A DNA stretch of 64,000 nt. It comes from Tetranychus cinnabarinus. Taxonomy: Eukaryota; Arthropoda; Arachnida; Trombidiformes; Tetranychidae. Both the position numbers and the translations under genes were made by a program. This document shows positions 1 to 13,296 of this stretch, one piece after another (position 1 is the first letter of the stretch; every line of letters starts with the position of its first letter). The stretch spans positions 4,045,001-4,109,000 of the forward strand of contig WHVY01000002.1 in the NCBI GenBank assembly GCA_022266195.1, read 5' to 3'. Below the pieces are notes generated by a model. The model searched no databases, was not told the origin of the DNA, and saw nothing but the letters and a program-made list of their open reading frames with translations.

Positions 1-2759
1 AATGAAGGTGCAATTGAAGAAAATGTAATACAAATTCGATATCAAATTTTAAAACAGATTTTCGTTATCAGTAAGTGTTCCAATTTGAGATTGAATTTAT
101 GGTGTTCTTTTCATCTTCAGTCAAAGTTATGAGTAAAACGGAATTGAGGAAAAGTTGAAGATTGAATGGCTAAAGTAAAGTTGTAATTCAATGTGATGTA
201 TTTGCGATATAAATAAAGTATAATAATGATAACGTCCAAAGGGAATGTTTATTTAATGGTAAGAAGGAAAGGAGAAAAAAAAGTGAATGGAAAAGAGAAA
301 AATTTGCAATTCTTTATTCAGACAGAACTTATTCCAATGTTAATGTTGATCACATTGTTATCCTTTCTTGTCCGGTTGGTCAGGACAAAACATGGAAAGC
401 ATGATTACCTTTTTTGCTTACACTTGTAACAGTAAAAAAAGAGTCTTCTAATATTCTCAGTGTCAAAGTGGACAAGAGTGGACAAAGAGCAATTTGATGA
501 CACTTTTTTTCTTCTTCGCTCTTTACATGATTGACACAAGTAACAGCGTTAAAGGTAAACCAATTGATGGGTTTGGGTTATTTAAGAGTGAAAAAATTCC
601 ATTATTATTTATATTCTATTCAATGCATCATTATTCAATTCAAGTTCAATTTCATTCTTTGCCCAAACACTCGACTTTTCAATGGGAATGGCAATAAAAT
701 TGACCTTTTTTCTGCCTTTTTCCTCTTCTATTGTGTTCAACAGTAAATTATCAAACTTGATTCGCATTGAGGCTTTTGTTGGTCATCAATTTCAAGAATC
801 ATTAACTTGAAATGATGACCTTTGATTAATTGAATTTTCACCTTTCAACTTTGAAACAAACTTTTTCTGCGTCAATTTTGCTTTCAAATTTTCTTCAACT
901 TTACTCTGGATCGAAGTGCTAATCGCAGATCGTTCAAATTCGAGTTGGAGTATTTTCTGTTATTTGATTCAAAAGTTCATTAAAACCAACATTTCCTTTT
1001 CGGTGTTTTTAGCATTGCATTTTAGCTGCTTGATCCCTTGCAAAACGAGATTTTGATTATCTCGAAGTTTTGTATTAGAAGGAACTTTGAAATAAAATCC
1101 TATCACACGCTTTTGAAAACTCGAGTTTGTTTTCTGATCGAAAGCCTGTTGAGAACGGTCGAAATAGAATCGGAAAATCTGTTGATTTTTCATTTTCCTA
1201 TCAAAGCATCAATGAATTTGAATAAAGATCTAAAATCTCGAAGAAAACTTCAAGCGCGAACCTTGATTCGATATTCGTCTCGCTGGTACTTCTGTCGATA
1301 TTGAAATACTAGAAAGAATAAGTTCTAGAAGAAATAAAATTTCCTTTTCAGAACTCATGAAATCTTCAAAGTTGTCAAACAGTTTGAGCATTCAATTTGA
1401 TAATTTCACATACTTTTTGTGAATTTTTATTGCAATCGAACTGCGAAAATTTGAATTTATATCTTCATTCGATCGATAATTTGTAAAGTATTTCGCGATT
1501 CGAATCGTTTTTGAATTTTTCTGTAAACGATAATCAAAGGCAATTTACGAGTTTTTTTGTCTTCAATAATTTCTAATAAACTTCTAAGCATTATCATGAT
1601 TCCATAATGAAATTGGTTTTGACGAGTTTTTATCTTTTCCCACCGAAATTGAGATTCTAATATTTTTTCAAGGATCATTAGACTATCATTGATGTATTTA
1701 TAGATCATGATTATCATCAATTTACACTTCATCAAGAGACAGATCATGATGGCTCAATGAGTTTCAACTTTTTTCTCTTCGTTTTTTTTCTTCGCCCAAA
1801 AAAAGCTATTCCTTCATCATTTCATGTGATGAGCTGAAAATTATTTGCTATTTTACAGTTTATTCCTTTTCTTTTCATTATTGGAAAAGTTTCTCTTTAA
1901 ACTCAATCTTTTTTTTGTGGCCATCAGAATTTTCTTTAAACTCATGATCATGAATACTTTCTCCTCGTTTTTCTTCATTTCACACTTTTCTCCCTCTTAT
2001 TCCCTGTAAACTCAATTCTCATTAAAATCGTATTCATTTTTGCAGCTCTTTTCAATTCACAATAATGATGATTGGTTGAAATGATTCAATAAAATGAGTT
2101 GGAAAAAAGTGCAAATTGAATTGCAAAAAAACAGATTTCATTTTGAGCTTCATTCCACTTTCATTTGACAATTTAGAGAAAAATTTCGATTCGAATTTTT
2201 CCTTTGCTATTTTCAAATGTTACACCATGAATCATGTTCAATCTTTTCATGAACTCTTGTACTCTTGAAAATTTTGAGCAAAAATGAAAAATAATTAATC
2301 TTTATTAAGATTAAATTGTTCATTAATCAAAAATCCTGAGACATGAATGGCTTCAAGGAATGAGTTTTGAAATCATTAATCTTGAAAAATGAAGAGAAAG
2401 TCAAGCAAAGTGGTCAGTTGATCGAAATGTCATTATTCCGAGCATTTACTTCCAAGTCAATTTTCGAACCAAATTCTTTCTCTTTCAAAGGAGCAATGAA
2501 GTTGTTTAAAAACTGTTCATATTTCATCAAACATTCCATTCGCACAAACTATCGCCATCTTCAGAGTTTTCACTAACCTCAATGCATTCAGCTTTCGTTC
2601 GCAACTTTTCTTTTCGATGTATCATCATCACTTATTGCATTCAAAATAACGATCATCAAGATAAGCGAGAAACGCTCTTCTATTTTGAGTTTCGCGTTGA
2701 ACAATCCCAAGTTTACCAAACTCAATCTTGAACTTATCCAAGATTCTGTATTTCTTTAT
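1..2759. other. Intergenic DNA, no gene recognised
   Basis: AT-rich sequence with many stops in all frames. The open frames present (up to 96 codons) show no domain, no splice-site support and no codon pattern that separates them from background. Patches rich in TCGA/TTCGA (for example about 1,040-1,320) differ in texture from the surrounding poly-T/A sequence but do not encode anything I recognise. Confidence 0.5.
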
Positions 2760-2928
2760 TCATTGTTTACTTCTTTTCATAGCACAGTTTTTAAATGGCT
2801 TTTCAGAGGCCTTTACGAGATGTTGAGTGGCTCTAGCTAGTAGTGTATAAGTCTGCTTCTGGACCAACACCGTATGTTCGGTTGCATCTTTAAAAGTGTT
2901 GATCTGTTGTGATGAAAGTTGGGATTGT
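2760..2928 (-). CDS. Candidate terminal coding exon, unidentified protein
   Basis: On the minus strand a good 3' splice site (pyrimidine-rich run ending TTTTCTGCAG) is followed directly by an open frame of 55 codons ending in TGA at 2762-2760. The reading begins at the third base of a codon, so the upstream intron would be phase 2. The peptide is hydrophilic and helix-like, rich in Gln, Thr and Lys, with the stretch QKQTYTLLARATQHLVKASE and a basic end (KRSKQ). It has no signal peptide or membrane segment. I do not recognise the family. A partner exon may be the short open frame at 3184-3089 on the same strand. Its end (PQQQSQAS) resembles the start of this exon (QSQLSSQ), but no standard donor joins them. 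Codon-like composition and the acceptor support a real exon; the gene model is inferred. Confidence 0.35.
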
Positions 2929-3088
2929 CTGCAGAAAATAATTTAGCTTAGAAAACGAGTTTAGTTTTGTTTCATTCTTCTTCCAACAGTTCTCAAATAT
3001 GTATTCAGAATCAAATTATGGTTAAACGTAATGAAATAAAACAGATAATTCTGGTTAAATAAGCTATTATATTGAAATGGTAATAAAA

Positions 3089-3184
3089 TTAAGAAGCTTG
3101 GGACTGTTGTTGAGGCAAAGCATCCAAATTTGGATACAAGCCGTTGAAGCGAGCCTTAGCCTTAGCTTGTAAGTGCCAGTGCAT
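3089..3184 (-). CDS. Candidate short 5' exon or small ORF (31 aa)
   Basis: A 31-codon open frame starts at an ATG (3184-3182) and ends at TAA. The peptide has a composition unlike the low-complexity background (MHWHLQAKAKARFNGLYPNL at the start, then a Gln run). It sits 160 bp upstream of the better-supported minus-strand exon at 2928-2760. A likely acceptor (TTCTGATTTTAG) lies just 5' of it, but an in-frame TAA between that acceptor and the ATG means this ATG would have to be the start. It could be an initiator exon, a degenerate copy, or chance. Function not recognised. Confidence 0.25.
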   Translation of the reverse strand: MHWHLQAKAKARFNGLYPNLDALPQQQSQAS

Positions 3185-5842
3185 ATGGAATTAGACGATC
3201 TAAAATCAGAATCAAATGTAAAAATTCGATTAACATCTGGTTCCGATTGGAAACAGTCTGAAGTATCACAAGATTTTCCTTAGAATACTTTTTTGCTTTT
3301 TTACTTGGAGTTTTTTTAAGTTAGATACTTATACATTTTTGTAAAAAAGTTGATTCTGTGCTTGCTGTAATTTCGAGTTTATACTCAAAGAAATAAGAAT
3401 ATTTTTCATTTCACCATTTTTTTGCTGCTCATTCATTTTGTTCAGTTTACCATGTTTGACGTTAAGAGAAAGAAGGCAAAAAATTACTGACAGATTATGA
3501 CTTGAGGAATTCATTTGCCTCAATAAACCAATTGATAAACTATTATCCTGGTTTTTCTTTTTTTATTTTCTCTTCTTCTGTTATAAGATGCCGATATTAT
3601 CATGTTAAATTGACAAAGCAACTATTATCAAGTTTTTTTTCATGAAAATCGCATCACTATTATTGTAGCCAGTAGCACTTGAACAGGAAGAAAATGAGAA
3701 ATGAAGAGAAAAGAAAAGTAAAGGAGAAAATCAAAGGATGAGAAGAAAAAAATGAAAGCCAGAGCCGGAAGCCTAAGACAAGAAGAATAGAACGAGAGGA
3801 ATGAAAATTGTGAGCAAAAATGTCGAACAGGGTAAAAGTTCTAATGTTCGTTCCAAATGAAATGCTTCACCAATAGCAAACTCTGCCAATAACTTGAAAC
3901 CTTGAAGCCTTTTCATCCCTTTTTCATCATATTCCGATTTCCCGTTCCACCATAATAATCATATCCTTGGAAGAAAAGTCATTCTTTCCATGCCAGCCAA
4001 TCTTAATTTGCTTCTTGACTGTCCTTTGATCAATGAATGTCAGAAAAGGACAATTCCAAAGTCGGAATCTCATTACCACATTCAATTCAATTCTGCAAAT
4101 GATCAAAGTTCAACCTCAAAATATACTAAAAATGCCAATATTAAAAGGTCATCAAACTTGGAGTAACTTGAAAACTCGAGAAAACTAAGCTAATAAAGAA
4201 TTTGAAATTCCAAAATTCATTCTCGAAGTTCGACATCCATTCAAAATTTGTAGATTTTTGTCGAAATGAATGAAATTCAGACGAAAATCTTGATTTATAA
4301 TTCATTATGAGTCGATAGCTAATACTTCATGAAGCCTGATAGCTTCGAGAAAAAGTTACTTCTTTCGTTCTTTTCATTCGCCCACTTGAACAAATAATCA
4401 CCTCGAGAAGGTAAAGAATTTCGACGATAAATTTGGCCCATTTTCATTTGATAACTTTTCATCCTAATGAATAACTTTTTTCTGAAGCTAGAATGCAAAG
4501 CATGATTTGAATTCACCAGAGAATCCAGTTTGGGCGAGAAAAAAAGTAACTCTGAAGAATGACTAATTGATCATATTTGCATGATGAAAAGCGAAAAACA
4601 TTCAGTAGTTGATTCATCGAATTGAAATTTCCTCTTTTTTTCATGGAAAATGTGAAAATGCTAATTTCTGTTTATCAATAAGTTTCATGTAATTACAAGA
4701 AAAGTTGACAAATTGTTCCATAAACTAATGATGTTGACCTGAATAGCTGAGTAAATGATTGAATATGTTCGGAAAGTGCCAAGATTCACGGTTCTTTTAT
4801 CGTGAAGAAAAAAGATTAGGAAAAGAATGGAAAAATTGGCACAAAAATTTGGTGTCAGTAAAAGTGTCGAGTCTATTTGCATGTTGATAAAGACATTTTC
4901 AAAGTGATTTTCAATCATCAATTCCTGAACTCACAGGATAACTGGAGAAAAAATTGTTTCTATTCTCAGCAAATTATATCATAAATATGAATAAATATTT
5001 TCAACTGTTCAGTATTCATGGAATTGAAAAGATTACTCAATTTGGTTCACTTTTTCATCTCTTTTTGATGCAACAATTTCAACATGAAAATAGTAATAAT
5101 TATCATGTAAATATTGATATATCGATTAGAATGCAAATTTTTACCCAAAATTATCAAAAATAATGTAAAAATATGTTAATTAGAGTAAATATCTATTCAA
5201 TTTGATTCACTCTCATATCATGAAACAATTTGACGAAAATAAAACTTTTTGTTTTATCGAGTCTCGAGTTGATTTCATTATCCAAACTCATCTTTTCAAA
5301 TCCAAAGTCGTCAATATGTTTTACCAATGCAACAACTAAAACTTTGGATTCTCTCAACTTTATCAATCCTCACTTTGAATCATTATCGACTAACAATGGA
5401 AATCGATTTTTGCATTTTTACTTGAAACTGAAAAGAAACAAAATTTGAATTCCCACTTTCGTATTATCTTACATGCAAGTGATTCTTTTGAATATAAAGT
5501 GAAAATTGTTTAACTCTTCAAAATGCAATTTTATTCAGTTTAACTCTTTTTAATAACGCATTGAATGTTTTTCAAAACTCGACAAAGGGTCAACTTTTAT
5601 AATTTACTGAAGCAAAAAAAACTTTTGGATTTTTTGGATTTTTGTATTTCTTGCTTTCGAATTGATTTTGGCTGATATTTACAAGTCAAGTTTAGTTGTT
5701 TAAAAATGAAGTTTAGACTCAGTTCTGATTCAAAAGACTGCTCATTTCGAAAGTAATCAGAAAAATATCGATATTCTTGGTATGTCTTACGAATTTTCGC
5801 ACCATGAACATTAGATGAAAAAAACTTATGTTTGTGGCCAGT

Positions 5843-5869
5843 AATTGCCTTAATTGCCTTAATTGCCCT
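5843..5869. repeat. Three tandem 9-mers (AATTGCCTT)
   Basis: Two exact units and one with a single change (AATTGCCCT) lie head to tail. They fall inside an unrecognised minus-strand open frame, where they give a repeated Lys-Ala-Ile peptide unit. Confidence 0.8.
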
Positions 5870-6109
5870 CTTAGACTCGCTGATTGATCGAAATAATTGC
5901 CTGCTTGCGAGCTGCGAAAATTCGTAAAATATTTTTAAATTTTGTTTTTTTCCAAAAACTTGAGCATAATGCATAGAGAAATGCCTAGACTCGCCATGAA
6001 AATGCCAATAACTTTTGTTAATCAAAAAACGGGCACCTACTATTTTTCACTTTTTATGTACCCCTGATGGGCTATCCAAAAATATATATTTCATTAAAAA
6101 ACTCGAGCG

Positions 6110-6136
6110 ACAGTTCGTGCCGATCCCTTGTCAGAG
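6110..6136. repeat. Dispersed 27-bp repeat, copy 1
   Basis: Matches 12,561-12,587 at 24 of 27 positions by eye; both contain CCCTTGTCAGAG. The flanks do not obviously align, so this is probably the surviving core of an old repeat. Confidence 0.55.
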
Positions 6137-8684
6137 AAGAAAAATGCTTTGGAAAAGTTACATTGTTACTCTTGAGCAAAGAGTAAATTACCGGTTACAG
6201 AATTTTTTGTTTGTTGTTCTCTTGAAATGGGAAACATTTTCATGATTAATTGTCGACTCTAATCTGACATTAGCTTTCATAAGTTACAATTTACCGATTG
6301 TGCAAAAAGTCGATTCAATTATGTAAACGTAAAGACTGAAAATGAAAATTTGCTCACAATACTGTTTGAAACTTTGCCATAAACTTTTGCAAGAAGTTTA
6401 CAAAATTTAAAATTGACGAAACGATCGATTAAATAAATTTAATGTCAATAATTTTATCGATACGTTGGAAGAACATTAAAATTCGCAATTCTCTTCTTGC
6501 GATCTCTCAATCTTTTGCTCGTCTACTTTTCCCTTCTTTATTCCATAAATGATGAACAAAAAATCGATGAAAACCAGATTGATCCAAATGATGGCAATTG
6601 CTCAAAATTCACTGAAGCAAGCAACTGAAAGCAAATTAAATTGTCCATTTTACACATTTAATCTTGTCCAAAAGATTCCTTTACACTCGAATTTCATTCA
6701 AATTTCTAATATATTCAAACATGATTAATCACAACTCGTTGCTCATAACTTTTTAATCAACTTTGAGTAAATGTAAGCGGTCAGAATATGACAATTACCG
6801 TGAACATTTTTGCAGTCTAATTGACAGGCACATCGAAATGGATTGTATTGAAGACTGCAATATTCAGTTGGCAGGAGTGAAAGAGACAAGAGAGAAAAAG
6901 GCTGAAAAGGAAAATTGAAAAATTACATGAAACATGGAATGTGATTCATGAAGAAAACTAAAAGTTGCAGGCTAATGTAACCATTTGTATAAAGGGAAAC
7001 AACTGTTTGTACCAACCTAATGACATGGAGAAGGCAAGAGTAGCTAACAATAAACCTGGTTGACCTCAATTAGCTTAAATGTACAAACAAATTAGAATCA
7101 AATAGGGGAGAACAAAAAAAATGACTTTCAAGTTGAACATTTTTTTCTCTCTCTCGTTTTTCGGTCTTCTTCTTCCCTGTTCATCGTTCCTGTTGTTGAT
7201 AGACTGTAATATGTAAATATTGAGTGCATCAAAATGGTGAAAAGAGTTGAAAATGTAAATATTGTAAATTGCCTGGTAAGAGTTTACAGGGTCACTTTGG
7301 GTAAGCCAACAAAAAGTCAACCTTTATTGGGATTGGGAGGAGGAAATTTGCATTCCATTACATGGAATGATTTGCTTGTTATTCAACCAGATAACTCATG
7401 TTGTTAAACGAGTCGAGAGTAGAGAGAAAAGGTCGACAAATTGCCAATTAATCGACAATTGCAAATTGAACCGAGTTGAAGCGGACATTTGCGACGAAAA
7501 GAGAAACAATGGAAAACCTGGCAAAAAAGTGAAATTAGTATTTTATTGCCATTTATATTATTATTATTACAATCAATCAAATTAATTTTTATGCTCTTCT
7601 TACTTTAACCTGACTTACTGACTAAACATTGACCAGTCAAACACTGTTCTGGTCTACATTATAATCATTATAATCATCTACTTAAGTATCATTAATGTTG
7701 TACATTATTTATATTACAATTGAAATGCATGATTATTATTATCATCATCATCATGATATCCATATTATTTAGTGTTTGCATAATATCAACCATTGTTTTT
7801 GATTCTAATAACTGTTGAAGTTATTTGCAAATGGAAATTTAATGTGAAAACATTATCTTTATTTACTAATATTAACAGCAAATTGAGTTTTTCCTCTTTT
7901 CCCTGTTTCTTTGTTTTCCTTGTATCTAATTATATTACAATTTGTGGAAACATTTCTTTGTTTGATTTTCAAAAAGTTATGAGTTTACGACTAAGCCATA
8001 TGACACATGCTTCGAGTTTGCAAACCATTCGTCATTCATATTGTCAAACTAAAGCGGCAACTGGAAATCTGAAGAAGGCAAAAATGCTTTAAAACGTTGA
8101 AGCTCAAGCGTTGACTCGTGCAGTGAAAATAAAGAAAACTCAACTTTTATGATTAAATTTTTTCTAAACATCAAAAGTGAAATGTTGTTTTCACTGAGTT
8201 TCATGATGCTGGTGTGACAATGGATAAGTCTAAGCCAAATCCTTAACCTCAAGCATAACTTTACAATCTGGTGAACATTTTATGCCAGCTTATTAACATG
8301 TGTGTTGGGTGAATATTACAGGTGGTATTACATGGGATTTTTTTGTCGAGTTTACATTGTTTCTAAATACATGCACACAAAGACAACATGACAGTGTGTG
8401 TTCACCTGCCTGTTTCACATTCAGATATTTCACTTTTTCCTCTTGCATCTCTTTTCCTTTCATTAACAGTTATTTTGCTTTTCTTTTTGTTTATCAATTC
8501 TGTTTACCTCTGTACTGATTCATTGATAAATGGAAGATCATTCCTATCTTTATTTGTCCCTTTCTTTTCATCTTGACTTGTGATGCTTGATTGAATTGCT
8601 ACGGTTTCCTAATATTGCAGTTACCTAATATAGTTATACCTTTATCTATGATTAAATGATTTTGTCAGTAAAACAGATTCTTGT

Positions 8685-8713
8685 TTCTTCTTCTTCTTCT
8701 TCTTCTTCTTCTT
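8685..8713. repeat. TTC microsatellite
   Basis: About ten near-perfect TTC units. An imperfect ATC run follows at 8,768-8,800. Together they create a long but meaningless low-complexity open frame. Confidence 0.9.
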
Positions 8714-9539
8714 TTGGTACCATTTATCCATCATGAAATAATTTACTTTCATTGTGCTCATCTTTACCTCATCATCATCATCATCACCATCATCATAGAC
8801 AATGGTAACAAAAACGAAGCTAAAACTAAACTGAATTATTATCTTTTCATTCACATTGAACATCATCTCAGGGGAGTGAACCAATTGGAAGAAGCAACTG
8901 TCAACAAGAGAATCATTTGCACCAACATATCAAAAAATCTCAATGAAAAGGGAAGAGAAAAGGTTGATGATAATGATGAAAATGATGAAAGGAAAGTCGA
9001 CAAAATAACATTTCATCCTCTTGACAGCAGAAAAACAGTTTTATCTTCATCATTGGAATACTTTTTTTTACCTTTTTTTCCTGATGAAAATATTTTTATC
9101 AACTTTTCTCTTTCTTTCTCATCATCTGTTTGCAGACACAAATCAACAAAACAAAAATTGATACACTTGTTTACGTCAGTTACAACGGGAAACAAACAAA
9201 CAAATCATCTAATCAAAAGGGAAACATAAAGAGACTGTCAGTTAAAAAGCAAGTGAAGACACGAAAAGCTTTAACTTTTGTACACTTGTTTCTGTTATTA
9301 TCAATGCTCAAAATCAATTTATATAAATAATTCAATGATCAATTCCAATGAAATGTTGTAAAGTTCAAATGGCAAAAAAGTTTCCTCTGCTTTTACCAAT
9401 TATCTGATTGACCTTTTCAGGCGATGAGCAACGAAAACTTTTACTGGACTGGCAAGACATTCAGGGCAAAAAAGTCTAGCAAACTTAAAGTTGAATGTAC
9501 TTTAATAATGTAATTTAGTTTATTACAGTTAGCCAGTTT

Positions 9540-9715
9540 TAGAGATCACTAAAAGCGCGCGTTAACGTAGGTTCAAGATACCGATAAACGAATTTTGAAT
9601 TCACTAAATATTCGAATACTTGTAATCGAATATCTGTAATGGTTGAATCAGTGTATTCGCATTCAAAAATAATCGAGTAATCGAGTATTCGAATACTCAC
9701 TATCACTTTCACTGT
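9540..9715. repeat. MITE-like relic with perfect palindrome
   Basis: A short patch differs in texture from its flanks: it is rich in TCGA and repeats variants of ATTCGAATACT. It includes the perfect 16-bp palindrome GAGTATTCGAATACTC at 9,683-9,698. This style is typical of the subterminal repeats of small DNA transposons. I could not find matching termini or a target-site duplication, so the ends are approximate and the class is open. Confidence 0.35.
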
Positions 9716-12254
9716 AACCTGGGATTTATTATCTGCTTGACCCGAATGGCTCATGAGCTTGATGGAAAGTTTATTGCAAATCACATTCTACTTCCTTTAC
9801 TGTGATGATAAACTTGATGAGCTTATAATGAGTGCTACTTTGATTTCATTTTTGGCTTAAACAAACAGTTGACTAATCAGTTGATATCTCAAGTCTTTGG
9901 TCAAGAGCAGCGCTTAACTAGCAGCCTTGAATGATGCAAGGTTAAAGTCATCAGGTTGTTTCGCCTTATTACTGTAACAAGAGATTGATCAATTGATATC
10001 CTCAGTTGCTAATTAAAAATGAACTTGATCTACACTTAAACACATGAAATTGGTCAAGTGTGCATCACTTTTGCATCAAATAAAAACAAATCAAAAATTT
10101 TATTGATTTATTTTATTTACTTGTTTACAATGCTAAGCAATCTTCTCGGGTAGTGCAAGTGTATAGAAGACTATTTAACTTGAATCAACGGAAAATTGCA
10201 AATTTTAATGAACGTGGAATCGAAGCTCAGGTCAAAACACAAAAGATCTTTAGTGGTCTCGAGTCTTGAAATTAATAACCACTCAATTTTCAAAAAAAAT
10301 CAACTTCCAATATGAACTTCTTCCCAAATTGATTGAGATATTGAGCCAAACGTGAAGTAAATGAGTTTGAATGGCCTTTTACTTTATGAGTATTTATATT
10401 CATCAGCTGGCAATTAAATGAACTGTTAATGAAGCAAAATAAATTAGATTAAATGGATTTGAATAATCCTTTTTATCCAAAATGATCAACTTTTTATTAT
10501 ACAATCAAACATTTACATCTACTTTTTCCCAACTGTTACACTTAGAAAAACAATTTACAATGAAACAACTAATTACCTGATTGTATCTTGATAGTTATGA
10601 TTATTACCTCTACAATTATCAACTTGAAATAACATAATTACCAAGCTAGGAATTGATTAGAATATCAATGAGTTCGAAGCAAAAAAAGAGAAAAGAGAAA
10701 AAAAGGAAATTCTGTTGAAAGAGATTAAATGTTAACTAAAAAGATTCTCACATTTGTCAGGTTAAACTTTTATTTGTTTTATTCCTCTTCACTCCCTGAT
10801 AACTGTGATAATTATGATGATGATGAGAATGGGAATGATGATACCTTGAATAAGGTGAATGAACAAGTTGGAAAAGAGAAGAAAAAGTTATCTTCTTCTT
10901 CTCAATATTTACTCGTCATTTAAACGAATCCATGTTACCATTGATTAAAAGACTTTTTTTGTTTCTCGATCCAAGTTGACCCAAAGTAAATGTTGAAACA
11001 AAAGGTTAAAGATTAGGTATCAATGATTATTGTTATCATTATAATTTATATTTATTTTGGTAAAAACTCTGCCTGTTATTGGAAGAAGGGAATTGTTGAA
11101 AGGAAAATGCTTCCCATTGAGAATAATCTTGACAAAAACATTCAACTTCTCCTCTCAGTGGGTCTTTAAATAATACATTTGATTGTGTATTGTTCAATCT
11201 TCTGTTTAATCATTATCATCACTATTATCATTTTGCCTTCTTTATTAACTTTTTTTCTTCCTTCTTCTTCTTTCAATAAACAAAAGAGAAAATAATTAAA
11301 ACCATAAGCCTAGAGACTTTTTTTAATGCATTTTTTGCCTCTTCATGATAATTTGAGAATGAAGAATGAAAATTATCAGTTTAAAACAATGGAAAAATAT
11401 TGCTATTTCAAATGGAAAAACTAGACAAAAAGAATGCGAATGTAATCATTTAATATGAAATGTTTTATCAATATTTAACAGCAGTTAAAGGTTCAACTGT
11501 TTATGAAGTCTTGATAACCAAGTGTTCGCAGGCTAGATAAGGGCAATTTAGTTCAGACGATTGCAATAACTTGCCATTTTTGAGGTTTGTGCATTCGTCG
11601 AGAATCGAATAGCTTTTTTTAGGATTTTTGGCGTTGGAATAATTATCTAGGGAAAAAAATCCTTTCGCATTTCATAGTGATCATTAAAAGTCCAGTTTTG
11701 CAATGAAACGAAATGGATGTGGTTTGTTTTAGGATTTTTCATTCTGAGTTAGCTTTATTTTGGTGAATTTTAAAGAATATTTAAGCTAATTTTCGAAAAG
11801 GATAGATTTTTTCACATTTCAAGTTTATTTAATTATCGTTAAGACATATTTTGAGAGCTTGTTCTAACTTCATGGTTAGTTTTTTACATTGACTCGTCTT
11901 GCAAGGCGAAAGAAACGGCCGTCAATTTATGATTCTTTGAAAAGGTGTGCTTGAACGCTGCACGCTTTTTCTTAAATACTGGGCGTTTTTTACCCTTGAG
12001 ATCGTTTGTGCTAATAACTTTTGAACCAGAGGTCAGATCTTTATGATATTTACTCGGTATTATTCTTGAAATCGAAGAATTTTAAATCTAGAGTGTCAAG
12101 GACATTCAAGCTTATTAAGTTATTTGACCTCATTTGACTTTAGCATATCATTTTCTGCTATTTCAAACTTTTACGGATCGGTTGATGTTTGTTACATGTT
12201 GGTAACGTGTGCCAGTAGAATACTTATAGAGCTCGGCTGATTCTACTGGCATAA

Positions 12255-12428
12255 CTTACGACCATAATTAATGCTGTCCCTGTTACAATTGTCGACGTTT
12301 TCAATTCAACTTCTACTAATGCAACTATCCCTGACCCCGTCAATGGTTCTGTGGCAACTTTTGGATATTACTTTACCACCAGTTTAGTTGACAACAACTG
12401 TGGATATGGTAAATTTGAGAAATGCTAG
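12255..12428 (+). pseudogene. Coding-like island, probable exon remnant of a glycoprotein
   Basis: A 57-codon frame stands out by higher GC and balanced codon use. After a few codons the peptide contains three N-glycosylation sequons (NST, NAT, NGS) and the stretch FGYYFTTSLVDNNCGYG, suggesting an extracellular domain. A fair donor (GGTAAAT, GT at 12,409-12,410) would end the exon in phase 1. Against a live exon: an in-frame TAA lies at 12,252-12,254, no acceptor falls between it and the conserved-looking part, and no neighbouring exon was found. I do not recognise the family. An exon remnant, or a fragment carried by a repeat, fits best. Confidence 0.35.
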
Positions 12429-12560
12429 ATCAGTTAAGTTGAGCTCAGAATCTCCAAATAATCCAGATCAAGTAAAAAACAAATCTTGACCATTCAATTT
12501 CCAAAAGATGATGTCATATAAAATTCGAGTGATATTAATAATACTTTAGTAATAATACTA

Positions 12561-12587
12561 ACAGTTCATGTCGACCCCTTGTCAGAG
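12561..12587. repeat. Dispersed 27-bp repeat, copy 2
   Basis: Partner of 6,110-6,136 with three mismatches by eye. It lies shortly after the coding-like island at 12.3 kb. Confidence 0.55.
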
Positions 12588-13248
12588 GTAGCCCAGGTTC
12601 ATGTAAATTTTTCAAAGTTTTTAGAATGTTGGTCCTTTGATTTTATTTGCTATCTAGATAGCTGTTGAATTTTCATATATTGCGATTTAAATCTTATTCC
12701 GTCCTTTTTAAGTAACTTAACAAGCTTAGTTTTTCTATTTTCTAATCGTTTCGGAATAACATTTCAATACTATTAACTATGCAACCTTAATCTAAGAATG
12801 CAAGAGTTTTATCAACTTTGAAAGGATGGAATGATATTAATCATAAAGAAATATTGAAAGGTACATTGAGGTTGGCAAACGCAAGACTGCATTCTGATTT
12901 ATTGTTCATTTTTCATTTCCAATATTTGGGTAAGAAAAAAATTATCCCCACTTTAACATTCCTTCCTCTCAATGATAATGAACACATCATGAAATCGGTA
13001 AAATGACTGGTAAAATGCAATATAATTACATTTAACATTTTTTGATCCCCAAATGATTGTCATTAATATCATTATCCAAGATAGACTAAACCATTTCAAT
13101 TATTCTTACTTTCATCTTTTGGCTTCTAACCCAATTCCAGGATAACCCTGCAGGTCAATTGAAGGTTCAAACAAAAGCTAAAGGAGAGAAGCAAGAAAAA
13201 AAAATGAAAGAAAGAAAAGGAGAAAAAACTGAGAATCAAGAATGTGGA

Positions 13249-13296
13249 TATTTATATATTATATTAGAGTTCTACTTGATATAATATATATAAATA
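13249..13296. repeat. AT-rich inverted repeat (hairpin)
   Basis: Two arms of about 17 bp made of TATTTATATAT-type sequence face each other around a non-palindromic loop near TAGAGTTCTACTTGA. It could extrude a cruciform, or it could be a degenerate AT microsatellite that happens to be symmetric. Confidence 0.6.

Larger units (their letters stand above)
3215..12254. other. Intergenic DNA with simple repeats and old repeat fragments
   Basis: No gene found. Contents seen: three tandem copies of a 9-mer (AATTGCCTT) at 5,843-5,869; one copy of a dispersed 27-bp repeat at 6,110-6,136; ATC/ATT-rich runs near 7,730-7,760; a TTC microsatellite at about 8,685-8,713 followed by ATC repeats at 8,768-8,800; and a TCGA-rich repeat-like patch at about 9,540-9,710 with a perfect 16-bp palindrome. 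The longest open frames here are low-complexity translations. Confidence 0.5.

Noticed and set aside
5597..6025. 142-codon minus-strand frame
   Set aside because: Contains a tandem 9-mer repeat and no family signature; probably a chance frame in repeat-derived DNA.
8681..9229. 182-codon plus-strand open frame
   Set aside because: It translates TTC and ATC microsatellites and their AT-rich flank (Leu, Ile, Asn/Glu runs); no domain or splice support.
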